DNA of 64,000 bases, taken from the NCBI RefSeq assembly GCF_965208485.1, contig NZ_OZ242344.1, positions 1,550,001 to 1,614,000 on the forward strand, given 5' to 3'. Positions 26,096-34,893 of the stretch are shown in pieces; the stretch's first letter is position 1, and the number at the start of each line of letters is the position of its first letter. The notes below the pieces were generated by a model. The model was not told where the DNA came from, did no database searches, and saw nothing but the letters and a program-made list of their open reading frames with translations. Position numbers and translations under genes: made by a program. This stretch comes from Poriferisodalis sp965208485 (GTDB lineage: Bacteria; Actinomycetota; Acidimicrobiia; Acidimicrobiales; Poriferisodalaceae).

Positions 26096-27129
26096 CAGCG
26101 AACGGCAAGCCGCTCGGCAGCGCTCGCCGACAGGAAATCGACATTCTCACGGAACTGTTCCGTGTCGGTCTCGTCCGCATCGGCCATCACGCCCCGCAGG
26201 TACCGGTTCAGCACACCCTCTGAGATAGCAGCCAAGCGCCAGTACGAGAACGCGCGGTAGTAATCCACCGCCGAGACATCCCGCCCCGAGGCATCCGCAT
26301 ACCAGTCCAGCATCTGGCTGCGGGTCGCGAACCCGCCCGCTTGCGTGGGCGCCGACCTGCCCGCCGACAGCTCATCGGGCGCCACCCAGTTGTTCATCAG
26401 ATAGCCCACATCGGCCATCGGGTCGCCGAGCGTGCAGAGCTCCCAGTCGAGCACCGCCACGATGTCGCAAGGTCCATGAGATTTGGCGCCGGAGATCATG
26501 TTCCCCAGCCGGTAGTCGCCGTGAACGATGGCCGATCCGATCTGGGTGGGCTTGCGAGCCTCCAGCTCGGCAGCCACCTCGTCCATGATCGGCAGCTCAC
26601 GCGTCTTGGACTGTTCCCATTGGCGTTTCCATCTACGCAGCTGCCGCCCCAGGTAATCCTCCCGACGGCCCAGGTCGCCGAGACCCACATCGTCGGGCTC
26701 GATCGCGTGCAGCTCAGCCATCACATCGGCCACCCGGCGGCTCAGCGGCACGCGCTCGTCACGAGGCACCAGCGCCGACTCGTCCGCCGAATGCAGCACC
26801 GCGCCCTCCTCGTAGCTCATGACGTAGAACGGCGCCTCGTTCACGGTCTCGTCGGTGCACAGCGCGATCGCCCGAGGCACCGGCACGCCGGTCTGTCCGA
26901 CTCCCGAGATGATCTTGTGCTCGCGGGCCATGTCGTGCGCGGTGGCCAGCACATGGCCCAAGGGCGGCCGCCGCAGCACTGCCGAATCGCCGTCAGCGCA
27001 CCACACCCGGTAGGTCAGGTTCGAGCGCCCGCCCGCGATCAGCTCGAAGCGCAGCGGCGGAGCGGCCTGCGGGACGTGGCGGGCGAACCAGTCGCTGACC
27101 GCCGGGGCGTCGATGCCCGCAGGAGTCAT
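26095..27129 (-). CDS. APH-family phosphotransferase associated with acyl-CoA metabolism
   Basis: 344 residues from the ATG at 27129, which overlaps the dehydrogenase stop (ATGA); the frame is open upstream but the coupling favours this start. The kinase fold shows 'FELIAGGRSNLTYRV' (ATP lobe), the catalytic loop 'IVHGDYRLGNMI' and the metal-binding 'VLDWELCTLGDPMADVGY'. This branch of the aminoglycoside phosphotransferase superfamily is often fused to or adjacent to acyl-CoA dehydrogenases (ACAD10/11-like), where phosphorylation of 4-hydroxyacyl-CoAs is the known role. The acyl-CoA neighbours fit that. A truncated duplicate lies at 14308-14648. Confidence 0.88.
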   Translation of the reverse strand: MTPAGIDAPAVSDWFARHVPQAAPPLRFELIAGGRSNLTYRVWCADGDSAVLRRPPLGHVLATAHDMAREHKIISGVGQTGVPVPRAIALCTDETVNEAPFYVMSYEEGAVLHSADESALVPRDERVPLSRRVADVMAELHAIEPDDVGLGDLGRREDYLGRQLRRWKRQWEQSKTRELPIMDEVAAELEARKPTQIGSAIVHGDYRLGNMISGAKSHGPCDIVAVLDWELCTLGDPMADVGYLMNNWVAPDELSAGRSAPTQAGGFATRSQMLDWYADASGRDVSAVDYYRAFSYWRLAAISEGVLNRYLRGVMADADETDTEQFRENVDFLSASAAERLAVR

Positions 27130-28019
27130 CCGTAGGTGTAGAAGCCCCGACCGGTCTTGCGACCCAGCAGACCGGCGTCGCACATGCGGCTGAGCATCGG
27201 CGGCGGCGCGTAGAGCTGCTCGCGGAACTCCTCATACAGCGACTCCGCCACCGCCATCGTGGTGTCGAGACCGATGAGGTCGCACAGAGCCAGCGGGCCC
27301 ATCGGGTGGTTGCAGCCCAGCACCATGCCGGCGTCGATGTCCTCGGTCGAGGCGAAGCCCGACTCGAGCATCCGCACGGCCGACAGGATGTAGGGGATCA
27401 GCAGCGCGTTCACCACGAAACCGGCCCGGTCCTGGCTGTCCACCACCCGCTTGCCGAGCCGCTCGCCCGCGAAGCTCCGGCACTTCTCGGCTGTCGCCTC
27501 GGCGGTCAGCAACGACGAGATGACCTCCACCAGGCCCATGACCGGCACCGGGTTGAAGAAATGCATGCCGATGACCTGCGAGGGCCGGTCGGTGGCCATC
27601 GCCAGCTTCATGATGGGAATGGCCGAGGTGTTGGAGGCCATCACGGCGTCGGGATCGCCGAGCACCTTGGACAGCCGTGCGAACACGTCCAGCTTCGCCG
27701 ACTCGGACTCGACGATCGCCTCGATGACGAAGTCCCGGTCGGCCAGCTCGTCGAGATCCACCCCGAACGACATCGAGCCCAGTGCGGCCTCCCGCCCGGC
27801 CTCGTCCAGCTTGTCGGCGTTGACAGCGCGGTTCAGGCTCTTCTCGATGCGGGCCATGCCCGTGGCCAGAGCATCCTCGTCCACCTCGACGATCTTGACG
27901 TCGCACCCGCTTCGAGCTGCGACTTCGGCGATGCCAGAACCCATCAGGCCGCAGCCGACCACCCCTACCCGTTCAATGGACCCATTGCTAGTCACGGGGG
28001 GCAATCTACCGGCCTGCAT
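27126..28019 (-). CDS. hbd: 3-hydroxyacyl/3-hydroxybutyryl-CoA dehydrogenase
   Basis: 297 residues from the ATG at 28019, or 289 from a GTG at 27995; neither has a strong ribosome site. The NAD site 'VGVVGCGLMGSGIA' opens the protein, followed by 'VIEAIVES', 'SNTSAIPI' and the catalytic region 'GMHFFNPVPVMGLVEVI', then 'AGFVVNALLIPYI' and 'GCNHPMGPLALCDLIG'. It oxidises 3-hydroxybutyryl-CoA or similar with NAD(P). It is translationally coupled to the phosphotransferase (ATGA overlap) and 26 bases downstream of the mutase small subunit. Confidence 0.9.
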   Translation of the reverse strand: MQAGRLPPVTSNGSIERVGVVGCGLMGSGIAEVAARSGCDVKIVEVDEDALATGMARIEKSLNRAVNADKLDEAGREAALGSMSFGVDLDELADRDFVIEAIVESESAKLDVFARLSKVLGDPDAVMASNTSAIPIMKLAMATDRPSQVIGMHFFNPVPVMGLVEVISSLLTAEATAEKCRSFAGERLGKRVVDSQDRAGFVVNALLIPYILSAVRMLESGFASTEDIDAGMVLGCNHPMGPLALCDLIGLDTTMAVAESLYEEFREQLYAPPPMLSRMCDAGLLGRKTGRGFYTYG

Positions 28020-28045
28020 GCGCCAGGTCCCAGCAGGCGTGCGAC

Positions 28046-28447
28046 TCAGACTGTCTGCCGGGAGCGCTCGATGGCGTCGCTCACCGCCGCCACCACCTCG
28101 TCGGCAGTAGCGCCCGGGGTCAGCACCGCCGCCATTCCCGCCTCGCGCATCGCCTCGAGGTCGCCGTCGGGCACGATGCCACCGAGGATCACCGGGATGC
28201 TCTCGGCGCCGGCCTCTCGCAGACGCTGGGTCACCAGCGGCATCAACGCCTCGTGCGCCCCCGACAGCATCGAGATGCCGATGGCGTCGACGTCCTCGTC
28301 CACGGCGGCCGCGACCACGCTCTCGGGCGTCTGGAACAGACCGGTGTAGATGACCTCGAATCCTGCGTCTCGCAACATCCGGGCCACGACCTTCACTCCG
28401 CGGTCGTGCCCGTCGAGACCCAGCTTCGCGATCAGCACACGGGACAT
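28046..28447 (-). CDS. B12-binding small subunit of acyl-CoA mutase
   Basis: 133 residues from the ATG at 28447. The open frame continues upstream into a miniature element and is ignored. It has the cobalamin-binding signature D-x-H-x-x-G in 'KLGLDGHDRGVKVVARML', followed by 'ISMLSGAH' and 'GGIVPDGD', the standard binding motifs for the cofactor tail. It should pair with the large subunit encoded at 6004-7671, about 20 kb away. Its adjacency to hbd places it in acyl-CoA metabolism. Confidence 0.9.
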   Translation of the reverse strand: MSRVLIAKLGLDGHDRGVKVVARMLRDAGFEVIYTGLFQTPESVVAAAVDEDVDAIGISMLSGAHEALMPLVTQRLREAGAESIPVILGGIVPDGDLEAMREAGMAAVLTPGATADEVVAAVSDAIERSRQTV

Positions 28448-28458
28448 TGCGGCGACCC

Positions 28459-28563
28459 TAGCAGGGTGCTGAAAAAGCCGGTTTTCGGGCAGTTGCCGAA
28501 TATGAATCCGCAGGTCAGGGGCTTGCACCTTTGGCCACACCCGCATGTTTCAGCATCCTGCTG
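28459..28563 (-). mobile_element. 104-bp miniature inverted-repeat element, copy 3 (inverted)
   Basis: On the minus strand it reads AGCAGGATGCTGAAACATGC and ends TTTTTCAGCACCCTGCTA, matching the copies at 10799 and 12397. It sits 11 bases upstream of the mutase small-subunit start and 9 bases beyond the end of the cyclase gene, so it occupies the whole intergenic gap and may supply or disturb the promoter of the acyl-CoA operon. Confidence 0.7.
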
Positions 28564-28572
28564 GATGATTGC

Positions 28573-31500
28573 CTACTGATCCGTGAGTCCGGGGAACGGG
28601 ATCGCCTCGGGCAGCGGGCCGCTGATGACGGGAGCTGCGGCCTCCAAGCCGGCGGCGAGCCGAAATGCCGTCTCCCAGCCGCTCGGGCGCGCCCCCAACT
28701 GAGCGATCGCCACTTCTGCCTCGGAGCGCAGTGCAACGGCGTCCGATGTCTCGAATGCCTCATGACCAATAGCGCGGGCGAGGCGCACGACGGTCTGGCT
28801 GAGCCGGCTGTCGGTGGCGTCGTTCAGCACCATCACCTGCTCGAACGCCGCCTCCATCGCCGGCAGGTCCGCGTCGCGAGCGTGAGCGATGGCCCGCGCC
28901 ACCAAGGCGTTGCGCACGTCCACATAGGTACCGGTGCCGCTCGCCATGGCGAAACGGGACTGCTCGAGTGCATCGACCGTGCGCCCGGCGGTGGCATAGG
29001 CGATCGCCAAGCACGAGTGCAAATAAGTGGAGGGCAGATCCGCTGTCGGCACGGCCTCGAGTGCATCGATCGAATCGTGCGCGTGGCCGAGTTGCGCCAG
29101 CGCGAGTCCCAGCGAGACGTCAAGGTCGCGCTGGCCGATCACCGCTGTCTCGCCGGGGCTGGACCCGGGCTCGTGCTGCCGGTAACCCTCGGGGTGCTCC
29201 AAGCCAACCCGTGCCAGATCTTCCTTCACCATCTCTGGATGGCCCATCTGCACCGCCGCACCGGCACGGACCGCCCGGGCGAATCCCTCCAACGGGCGAC
29301 CCGGCATGTCGCTGGCCCGCTGCAGGCACTCTGCGAGCATCGCCCGGCTGCGCTGCAGCTCGCCGACGGCTGCGTACGCCCGGCCCAGCAGACCCAGCGC
29401 TTGGACCTCGCCGAAGTCGCTGTGGACGTCGCGGAAGACCTGCTCTGAGGCTCTCGCCCGCTCGACGGCTTCCGCGGCCCGGCCCGCCCACAGGCTGAGC
29501 GACCCCAGCAGCAGGTCCATCATTGCCTCGGTGAACCGCTCGCCCCGCTCGTGGGCGATCCCATGCACTGAGCGAGCGAGCTGCTCGGCCTCGTCCCGCT
29601 CGCCGGAGTGGAATCGCAGGAATGCCAGCAGACCCTCGGCGGTCGCCAACCCGACCATGTCGCCGAGGTCGCTGAACCGCTCGATCGCGGTGGTGAGGCG
29701 TTCGCCGGACTCGTCGATCAGGCCCTGCTCGAACGACAGCCAAGCGAGGTTCTGCAGGCACCACGCCACCCCGCTCTCGTCGCCGAGATGCGCGAACGTG
29801 CCGTTCGCCTCGTTGATGTAGCGGTCGGCGCGAGCATATTCGCCGGCTCGCAGCGCCGCCAGCCCCCGCAATCGCAGCGACTCGGCCGCCTCGCGCACCG
29901 CGCCCTGGGTGCGGAACTGGTCCAGCGATTCGGCGAGCAGCTTGTCGGCGGCGGCGTGCTCGTCATCGGCCAGCGCCACCTCGCCCAGCACCCGCAGACC
30001 GTGCGCAACTGCCAGCCGGTTGCCGTTCAGCGTTGCGAGCGCCCGGGCCAGCTCGGCGTCGGCGTGGGCGCCGTGGAGCTCGCCCAGCCGCAGCCGGGCT
30101 GATGCGCGGCCGAGCGACATGTCGATGAGCCGCGGATCGGCGTCGCCCAGCATCTCGATGGCGCGTCGGTAGAACTGCGCCGCGGCGTAGTGGCTGTCGC
30201 GGGCAGCGGCCCACTGACCGGCCCGGCCCAGCCACTCGATCGCCACCTCGGTCATCCCGCCTTCGAAGAAATCGCCGTCGTGAGCGCCGGCGGGCCGACC
30301 GGCATCGGCGCCCAACTCCACCGCCGAGGCGAAATGATCGGCGATGAGGCCGACCGCGTCGCTGGCGGGATCATCCCGGTTCTGCGCCAGCCACAGCGCC
30401 ACGTCGAGATGCCGCTCGGCCCGGTCGGCCTTGGTCAGCATGCTGTAGGCCACGTCGCGAACCACGTCGCTGCGGAACGTCCACCCGTCGGCCTCGCTGG
30501 TGAAAATGTCCTTGTCGACCAGCCGCTGGAACACCGCCGAGTCGCCCTCGCTGCCGTCGACCGGATTCGTCGCCGACACCAGCTCCAGCAGCTCACTGAT
30601 CGAGCCGCCGCCCCCAAGCACCGACGCGGCATCCACCAGCCGCCGTTCGGGCGGGCTGAGGGTGTCGAGGCGGGCGGCCACGAGCCCACGCAGCGTGTCG
30701 GGCATCTCCGCCAGCGATCGTTCCTCATGGTCCGGCCGCATCCCGGGCCCCACTACACCCGACTCGCGCAGCAGGACGCACATCTCCTCCAAGAAGAACG
30801 GGTTGCCGCCGCTGCGCTCGTAGAGCTGCTCGGCCAAGTAGGCGGGAGCGTTCCCGCCCAGCAGCTCGGTGGCCATCTCGGCGGTGGCCTCGCGGCTCAG
30901 CGGGTCGAGGTTGAGCACCACGGTGCTGTGACGGCCCGGCGGCACCGTCCAGCGATGCTCGTCCATGTTCCAGCGAGCGGTCGTGATGACGACGAAGGGC
31001 TGGTTGGCCAGTGCCGCCAAGAGCTGCTCGAGCACGCTGAGCAGCCGTTCCTCTGCCCAATGCACATCGCTGAGCAGCAGGATGACGGGCTGGCGGCGGG
31101 TCAGTGCTCCCAGGAACCGGCGCAGGGAACGGAAGGTGGCCTCGGCCCGCCACTCGACCTCGGCGGGGTCGCCGCTGCCGACGCGCCCGAGCACGGCGAG
31201 CACCACATCGGTGATCTCGTCGATCTCTTCGTAGGTGATCGCACTGACCGAGTTGTCCGACTCGCCGTTGGCGGACTGCAGCACCTCGGCGACCAGCGAC
31301 GAGATGCGCCGGGTGGCCACCACGGTCGAGTCGCCGGCGCTGACCTCGGCAGTCGCTGCAATGGCATCGCCGAGACATCGCAGCGGATTGGTCTCGTCAT
31401 AGGGCAGCGCCATGCTCTCGAGCACCGCTACGCCATGGCGCTCGACCGCGCCCCCTGCCGCTTCGCGGGCCAGACGGGTCTTGCCCATGCCGGCCTCGCC

Positions 31501-32253
31501 CACGATCTGGCACAGCTGGGCACGCCGACGGGCGACGGCAGTGTCGATTGCGGAGCCCAGCAGCGCGCTCTCGAGGGTGCGCCCCACCATCTGCGACATC
31601 GACGCGCTGCGGTGCCGACCCGGCGGGGCCAGCTCGCTGCCCGCTTGGTACACCGGCACCGGCTCGTCCCGTCCTCGCAGGCCGATCTCGCCCCGCCCGG
31701 TGTAGTTCACGATGCTGACCGTGGCCGCCTGGGTCGTCGGGCCGACCAGCACCTCGCCCGCTTCGGCAAGCGTCTCCAGGCGGCTGGCGATGTTGACAGT
31801 GTCGCCCATGGCCGTGTAGTCGCCGCCGGCACGCAGCGCCCCCACCAGCACCTCGCCGGTGTTGATGCCGATGCGGATCTGCAGGTCGAGGCCGCGCTCG
31901 GCGTTGAACGCCTCCAGCGAACGCTGCATCCGGAATGCGGCACGCAATGCACGCTCCGGGTCGTCCTCATGAGCGATGGGCGCGCCGAACAGCGCCAGGA
32001 TCGCGTCGCCGATGATCTTGTCCACCGTGCCGCCGAATGCGGTGACATCGGCCACGAGCCGCTGAAAGCACTGGTCGATGAGGTGCTTGAGCTCTTCAGG
32101 GTCAGCGGCCTCGCTCATCGAGGTGAACCCGACGAGATCGGCAAACAGCACCGTAACGACGCGGCGTTCCTCGGTCTGCACGAGCAGCTTGCCGCAGCTC
32201 GGGCAGAAGCGTGCGCCCTGCGGGAGGGGGGTAGCGCAGGCAGGGCACGTCAT
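28573..32253 (-). CDS. Zinc-ribbon / class III nucleotide cyclase / AAA ATPase / TPR protein
   Basis: 1226 residues. Residues 1-22 form a zinc ribbon (Cys3, Cys6, Cys17, Cys20). Residues about 30-195 are a class III adenylyl/guanylyl cyclase domain with both metal-binding Asp regions ('VLFADLVGFTSMSE', 'KIIGDAILALFG') and the Asn/Arg pair in 'DTVNIASRLE', so it looks catalytically competent. Residues about 225-480 are an AAA-type ATPase with Walker A 'GEAGMGKT' and Walker B 'ILLLSDVHWAEE'. The rest (about 600-1200) is a run of tetratricopeptide-like helices. Such proteins are thought to be signal-responsive cyclases, but the signal is unknown. There is no membrane segment or DNA-binding domain. 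It lies 39 bases after an ABC permease gene on the same strand. Confidence 0.88.
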   Translation of the reverse strand: MTCPACATPLPQGARFCPSCGKLLVQTEERRVVTVLFADLVGFTSMSEAADPEELKHLIDQCFQRLVADVTAFGGTVDKIIGDAILALFGAPIAHEDDPERALRAAFRMQRSLEAFNAERGLDLQIRIGINTGEVLVGALRAGGDYTAMGDTVNIASRLETLAEAGEVLVGPTTQAATVSIVNYTGRGEIGLRGRDEPVPVYQAGSELAPPGRHRSASMSQMVGRTLESALLGSAIDTAVARRRAQLCQIVGEAGMGKTRLAREAAGGAVERHGVAVLESMALPYDETNPLRCLGDAIAATAEVSAGDSTVVATRRISSLVAEVLQSANGESDNSVSAITYEEIDEITDVVLAVLGRVGSGDPAEVEWRAEATFRSLRRFLGALTRRQPVILLLSDVHWAEERLLSVLEQLLAALANQPFVVITTARWNMDEHRWTVPPGRHSTVVLNLDPLSREATAEMATELLGGNAPAYLAEQLYERSGGNPFFLEEMCVLLRESGVVGPGMRPDHEERSLAEMPDTLRGLVAARLDTLSPPERRLVDAASVLGGGGSISELLELVSATNPVDGSEGDSAVFQRLVDKDIFTSEADGWTFRSDVVRDVAYSMLTKADRAERHLDVALWLAQNRDDPASDAVGLIADHFASAVELGADAGRPAGAHDGDFFEGGMTEVAIEWLGRAGQWAAARDSHYAAAQFYRRAIEMLGDADPRLIDMSLGRASARLRLGELHGAHADAELARALATLNGNRLAVAHGLRVLGEVALADDEHAAADKLLAESLDQFRTQGAVREAAESLRLRGLAALRAGEYARADRYINEANGTFAHLGDESGVAWCLQNLAWLSFEQGLIDESGERLTTAIERFSDLGDMVGLATAEGLLAFLRFHSGERDEAEQLARSVHGIAHERGERFTEAMMDLLLGSLSLWAGRAAEAVERARASEQVFRDVHSDFGEVQALGLLGRAYAAVGELQRSRAMLAECLQRASDMPGRPLEGFARAVRAGAAVQMGHPEMVKEDLARVGLEHPEGYRQHEPGSSPGETAVIGQRDLDVSLGLALAQLGHAHDSIDALEAVPTADLPSTYLHSCLAIAYATAGRTVDALEQSRFAMASGTGTYVDVRNALVARAIAHARDADLPAMEAAFEQVMVLNDATDSRLSQTVVRLARAIGHEAFETSDAVALRSEAEVAIAQLGARPSGWETAFRLAAGLEAAAPVISGPLPEAIPFPGLTDQ

Positions 32254-32292
32254 CGCGGCATTCTAGAAACGACACCGGAAACCGGCCCGCTC

Positions 32293-34860
32293 TCACTGAT
32301 GCGCGATGGCATCCAGGATGTTCATGCGGCCGGCGCGGCGGGCCGGCAGCACTGCAGCCAGCAGGCCCGCCAGCGCCGCAGCGGCCACGTAGATGGCAAG
32401 GGTCCCGAAGGGCACATCCACCGTGGTGATGAACGAGTCCGGTGTGGCCAGCGAGCCGGCCACGCCGAGCACCGTGCCGACGACGACGCCCATCAGGCCG
32501 CCGAACGTGGCGACGATCGCAGCCTCCCACCGCACAGCCCGCCGCAGCTGGCGCCGGGTCATGCCCACCGCCCGCAGCAGGCCGATCTCCCTGGTGCGTT
32601 CGAATACCGACAGTGCCAGCGTGTTGGTGATGCCGACCAGGGCAATCACGAACGACAGGCCCAGCAGCACCGTGATCACGGCGAAGATCGAGTTGACCAG
32701 GCTTTCATTGGCCTCTCGGAACTCGGCCCGGTTCTCGCCGATGACGCCGGGGTAGCCGGCGACAACCTCCGAGATGGCGGCTTGGCTTCGCTCAAGCAGA
32801 TCAGCCTGACGCTCCGCTTGACCAGTCACAACTGCCGTTCCGAACCGGTAGTCACGGCGGCTGAGGTGCTGCTCCCACAATGCGTTGTCGATGAGCCAGT
32901 TGCCGTAGATGACAGCGTCGGTATAGATCGCCGTCACCGTCAGCGTCACTGTCTCGTTGTCGGGAAAGGTCGCCTCCAGCGTGTCCCCGACGGCGACGCC
33001 GAGATCTTCGGCGGGGTCGACGTGCAATGCCACGCCGGTGAGCGGGTCGCCGGCAGCGATCGACCCCGAGATCACCCCACCGTCCAAGTGGCGCTCCACC
33101 GCGTCGAAGTCGGCGCTGACGAGGTCGCGGATCTGGCCGCCCACAGACATGCCGCTGAACGCCACCCGGTAACCGACGACGCTCTCGATGATGTCCAAGG
33201 CATCGAGATCGTCCACGACCTGCGCCGGGAATCCGCTGGCGGGGTCGAATGGCGACTGGTCGTTCCGCACGAAGAAGTCAGCCTCGACGGCATCGGTGAG
33301 CGCATCGGCAACCGTGTTGCGCACCGAGGCGCCGACGACCGCTGTGGTCGCCATCAGCGTGACGCCGATCATGAGCGCGCCCGCAGTCGAGGCGGTGCGC
33401 CGCGGATTGCGGGCCGCGTTCTCACGTGCGAGCTTGCCGGCACTTCCGAACAGCGCCTGTATGGGCTTTCCCAGCACTCGCACGACCGGCCGGGCGATCG
33501 CCGGGCTGCTGGTGTTGATGCCCACGAAGGTGACCAGCGCGCCGATGCCCGTCAGCGCCAGCACGGCGGTCGTGCCGCCCGCCCCTGCCATGCCCAGTGC
33601 CAGGCACACGACGCCGACAACGGTGATCGCCCCGCCCACGGCGACCCGGCGGCGCCACCCGCTGCGCTCGATGCGGTAGTCATGAGACAAGGCGGCGACC
33701 GGCGTGATGCGGCGTGCCCGCATCGCCGGCACGATCGAGGCCACCATCGTGACGCCCATCCCGATCACGATCGCCAGGATCACGGTGCGCAGGCTCAGCA
33801 CGAGGGGACCTGACGGCAGCCCGAAACCGCTGGCTCGGATGATCGCTCGCATTCCCACGCTCATTGCCATGCCGATGCCGATGCCGACCGCGGTGCTGAG
33901 CAATCCCACGACGGCCGACTCGACGACGATCGAGCGCGACACCTGCTTCGGCGTGACGCCGACAGCCCGCCACAACCCGATCTCGCGCACGCGCTGGGTG
34001 ACGACGATCTGAAACGTGTTGTTGATGATGAACGCCGACACGAACACGGCGATGAAGGCGAACACCAGCAGGATCGCGGTGAAGACGTTCAGGACGTTCT
34101 GGAACTGCTCCGTTTGCTCCTCGGCGGCGATCTCCTGGGTGATCACCTCGTAGTCATCACCGATCGCAGCCCCGACGGCGGCCCGGACCCCCTCGACCTC
34201 GCTGCCGCCATCGACCAGCACTCGAATCTCCATGAGCTGGTCCCCGAAGCCCAAGAACCGCTGCGCCGTGTCGTTGTCGAACACCGACATCGTCTGCCCG
34301 AGGCTGGTGTTGGCATCGGGCGAGCCGAAGTTGAAGATGCCCACCAGCTCGAAGGTCTGCGTACGGATCGGCCCGTTGATGGTGTAGGTCTGCCCGACTT
34401 CGAGGTCGTTGCCGGTCGCCGTGGTTGCGTCGACGACGAACTCCCCGGGTCCGTCGGGCGTACGGCCCTCGATGACGAAGAACACCCGTGACGAGAAGTT
34501 CAGCCCCAGCGTGGGAGGGCCCTGCGGCCGGATCGCGTTGCCCTCGCCGTCGACGACGACGACATTGCGCGCCTGCACGGTGCCGCTGGCCTCGGCCACC
34601 CCGTCGACGGCTGCGATGTCTGCCAGCAGCGAATCGGGGATCGTCGGCCGGTCAGTCTCGTTGCCGATCTCCTGGCGAGCGCGCACTGTCAAGTCGGTCT
34701 CGCCGGCGATGTCCTCCGCCAGGTCGCCGAACGTCGAGCGCAGGCTGTCGGTGAGCGCGAACGTCCCCACTACGAACGTCACGCCGATCACGACTGACAG
34801 CGTCGTGAGCGCGAAGCGGATCTTCTTGTCGAGAAGGTTCCGCAGGGCGAGCTTCAGCAC
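32293..34860 (-). CDS. ABC transporter permease, double FtsX domain (MacB/LolC-like)
   Basis: 855 residues. An N-terminal helix (16-38, after 'DKKIRFALTTLSVVIG') is followed by a large extracytoplasmic domain and then two FtsX permease blocks, near 260-390 and at the C-terminus ('REIGLLRAVGMTRRQLRRAVRWEA'), separated by a second extracytoplasmic domain. This is the architecture of actinobacterial exporters handling lipoproteins, lipids or peptides. It is paralogous to the next gene (similar length and motifs). The two permeases and the ATPase form one minus-strand operon in the order ATPase, permease, permease (spacers 16 and 33 bases). The substrate is unknown. Confidence 0.87.
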   Translation of the reverse strand: MLKLALRNLLDKKIRFALTTLSVVIGVTFVVGTFALTDSLRSTFGDLAEDIAGETDLTVRARQEIGNETDRPTIPDSLLADIAAVDGVAEASGTVQARNVVVVDGEGNAIRPQGPPTLGLNFSSRVFFVIEGRTPDGPGEFVVDATTATGNDLEVGQTYTINGPIRTQTFELVGIFNFGSPDANTSLGQTMSVFDNDTAQRFLGFGDQLMEIRVLVDGGSEVEGVRAAVGAAIGDDYEVITQEIAAEEQTEQFQNVLNVFTAILLVFAFIAVFVSAFIINNTFQIVVTQRVREIGLWRAVGVTPKQVSRSIVVESAVVGLLSTAVGIGIGMAMSVGMRAIIRASGFGLPSGPLVLSLRTVILAIVIGMGVTMVASIVPAMRARRITPVAALSHDYRIERSGWRRRVAVGGAITVVGVVCLALGMAGAGGTTAVLALTGIGALVTFVGINTSSPAIARPVVRVLGKPIQALFGSAGKLARENAARNPRRTASTAGALMIGVTLMATTAVVGASVRNTVADALTDAVEADFFVRNDQSPFDPASGFPAQVVDDLDALDIIESVVGYRVAFSGMSVGGQIRDLVSADFDAVERHLDGGVISGSIAAGDPLTGVALHVDPAEDLGVAVGDTLEATFPDNETVTLTVTAIYTDAVIYGNWLIDNALWEQHLSRRDYRFGTAVVTGQAERQADLLERSQAAISEVVAGYPGVIGENRAEFREANESLVNSIFAVITVLLGLSFVIALVGITNTLALSVFERTREIGLLRAVGMTRRQLRRAVRWEAAIVATFGGLMGVVVGTVLGVAGSLATPDSFITTVDVPFGTLAIYVAAAALAGLLAAVLPARRAGRMNILDAIAHQ

Positions 34861-34893
34861 GGCGTCACCCTCCCTGCATCTGTCCGACGTGCG

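Noticed and set aside
30190..33813. Very long plus-strand open frame (about 1200 codons)
   Set aside because: It is antisense to the cyclase-ATPase and ABC permease genes, whose motifs are unmistakable. The antisense product is rich in Arg, His and Gln with no domain. High G+C content leaves such mirror frames open.
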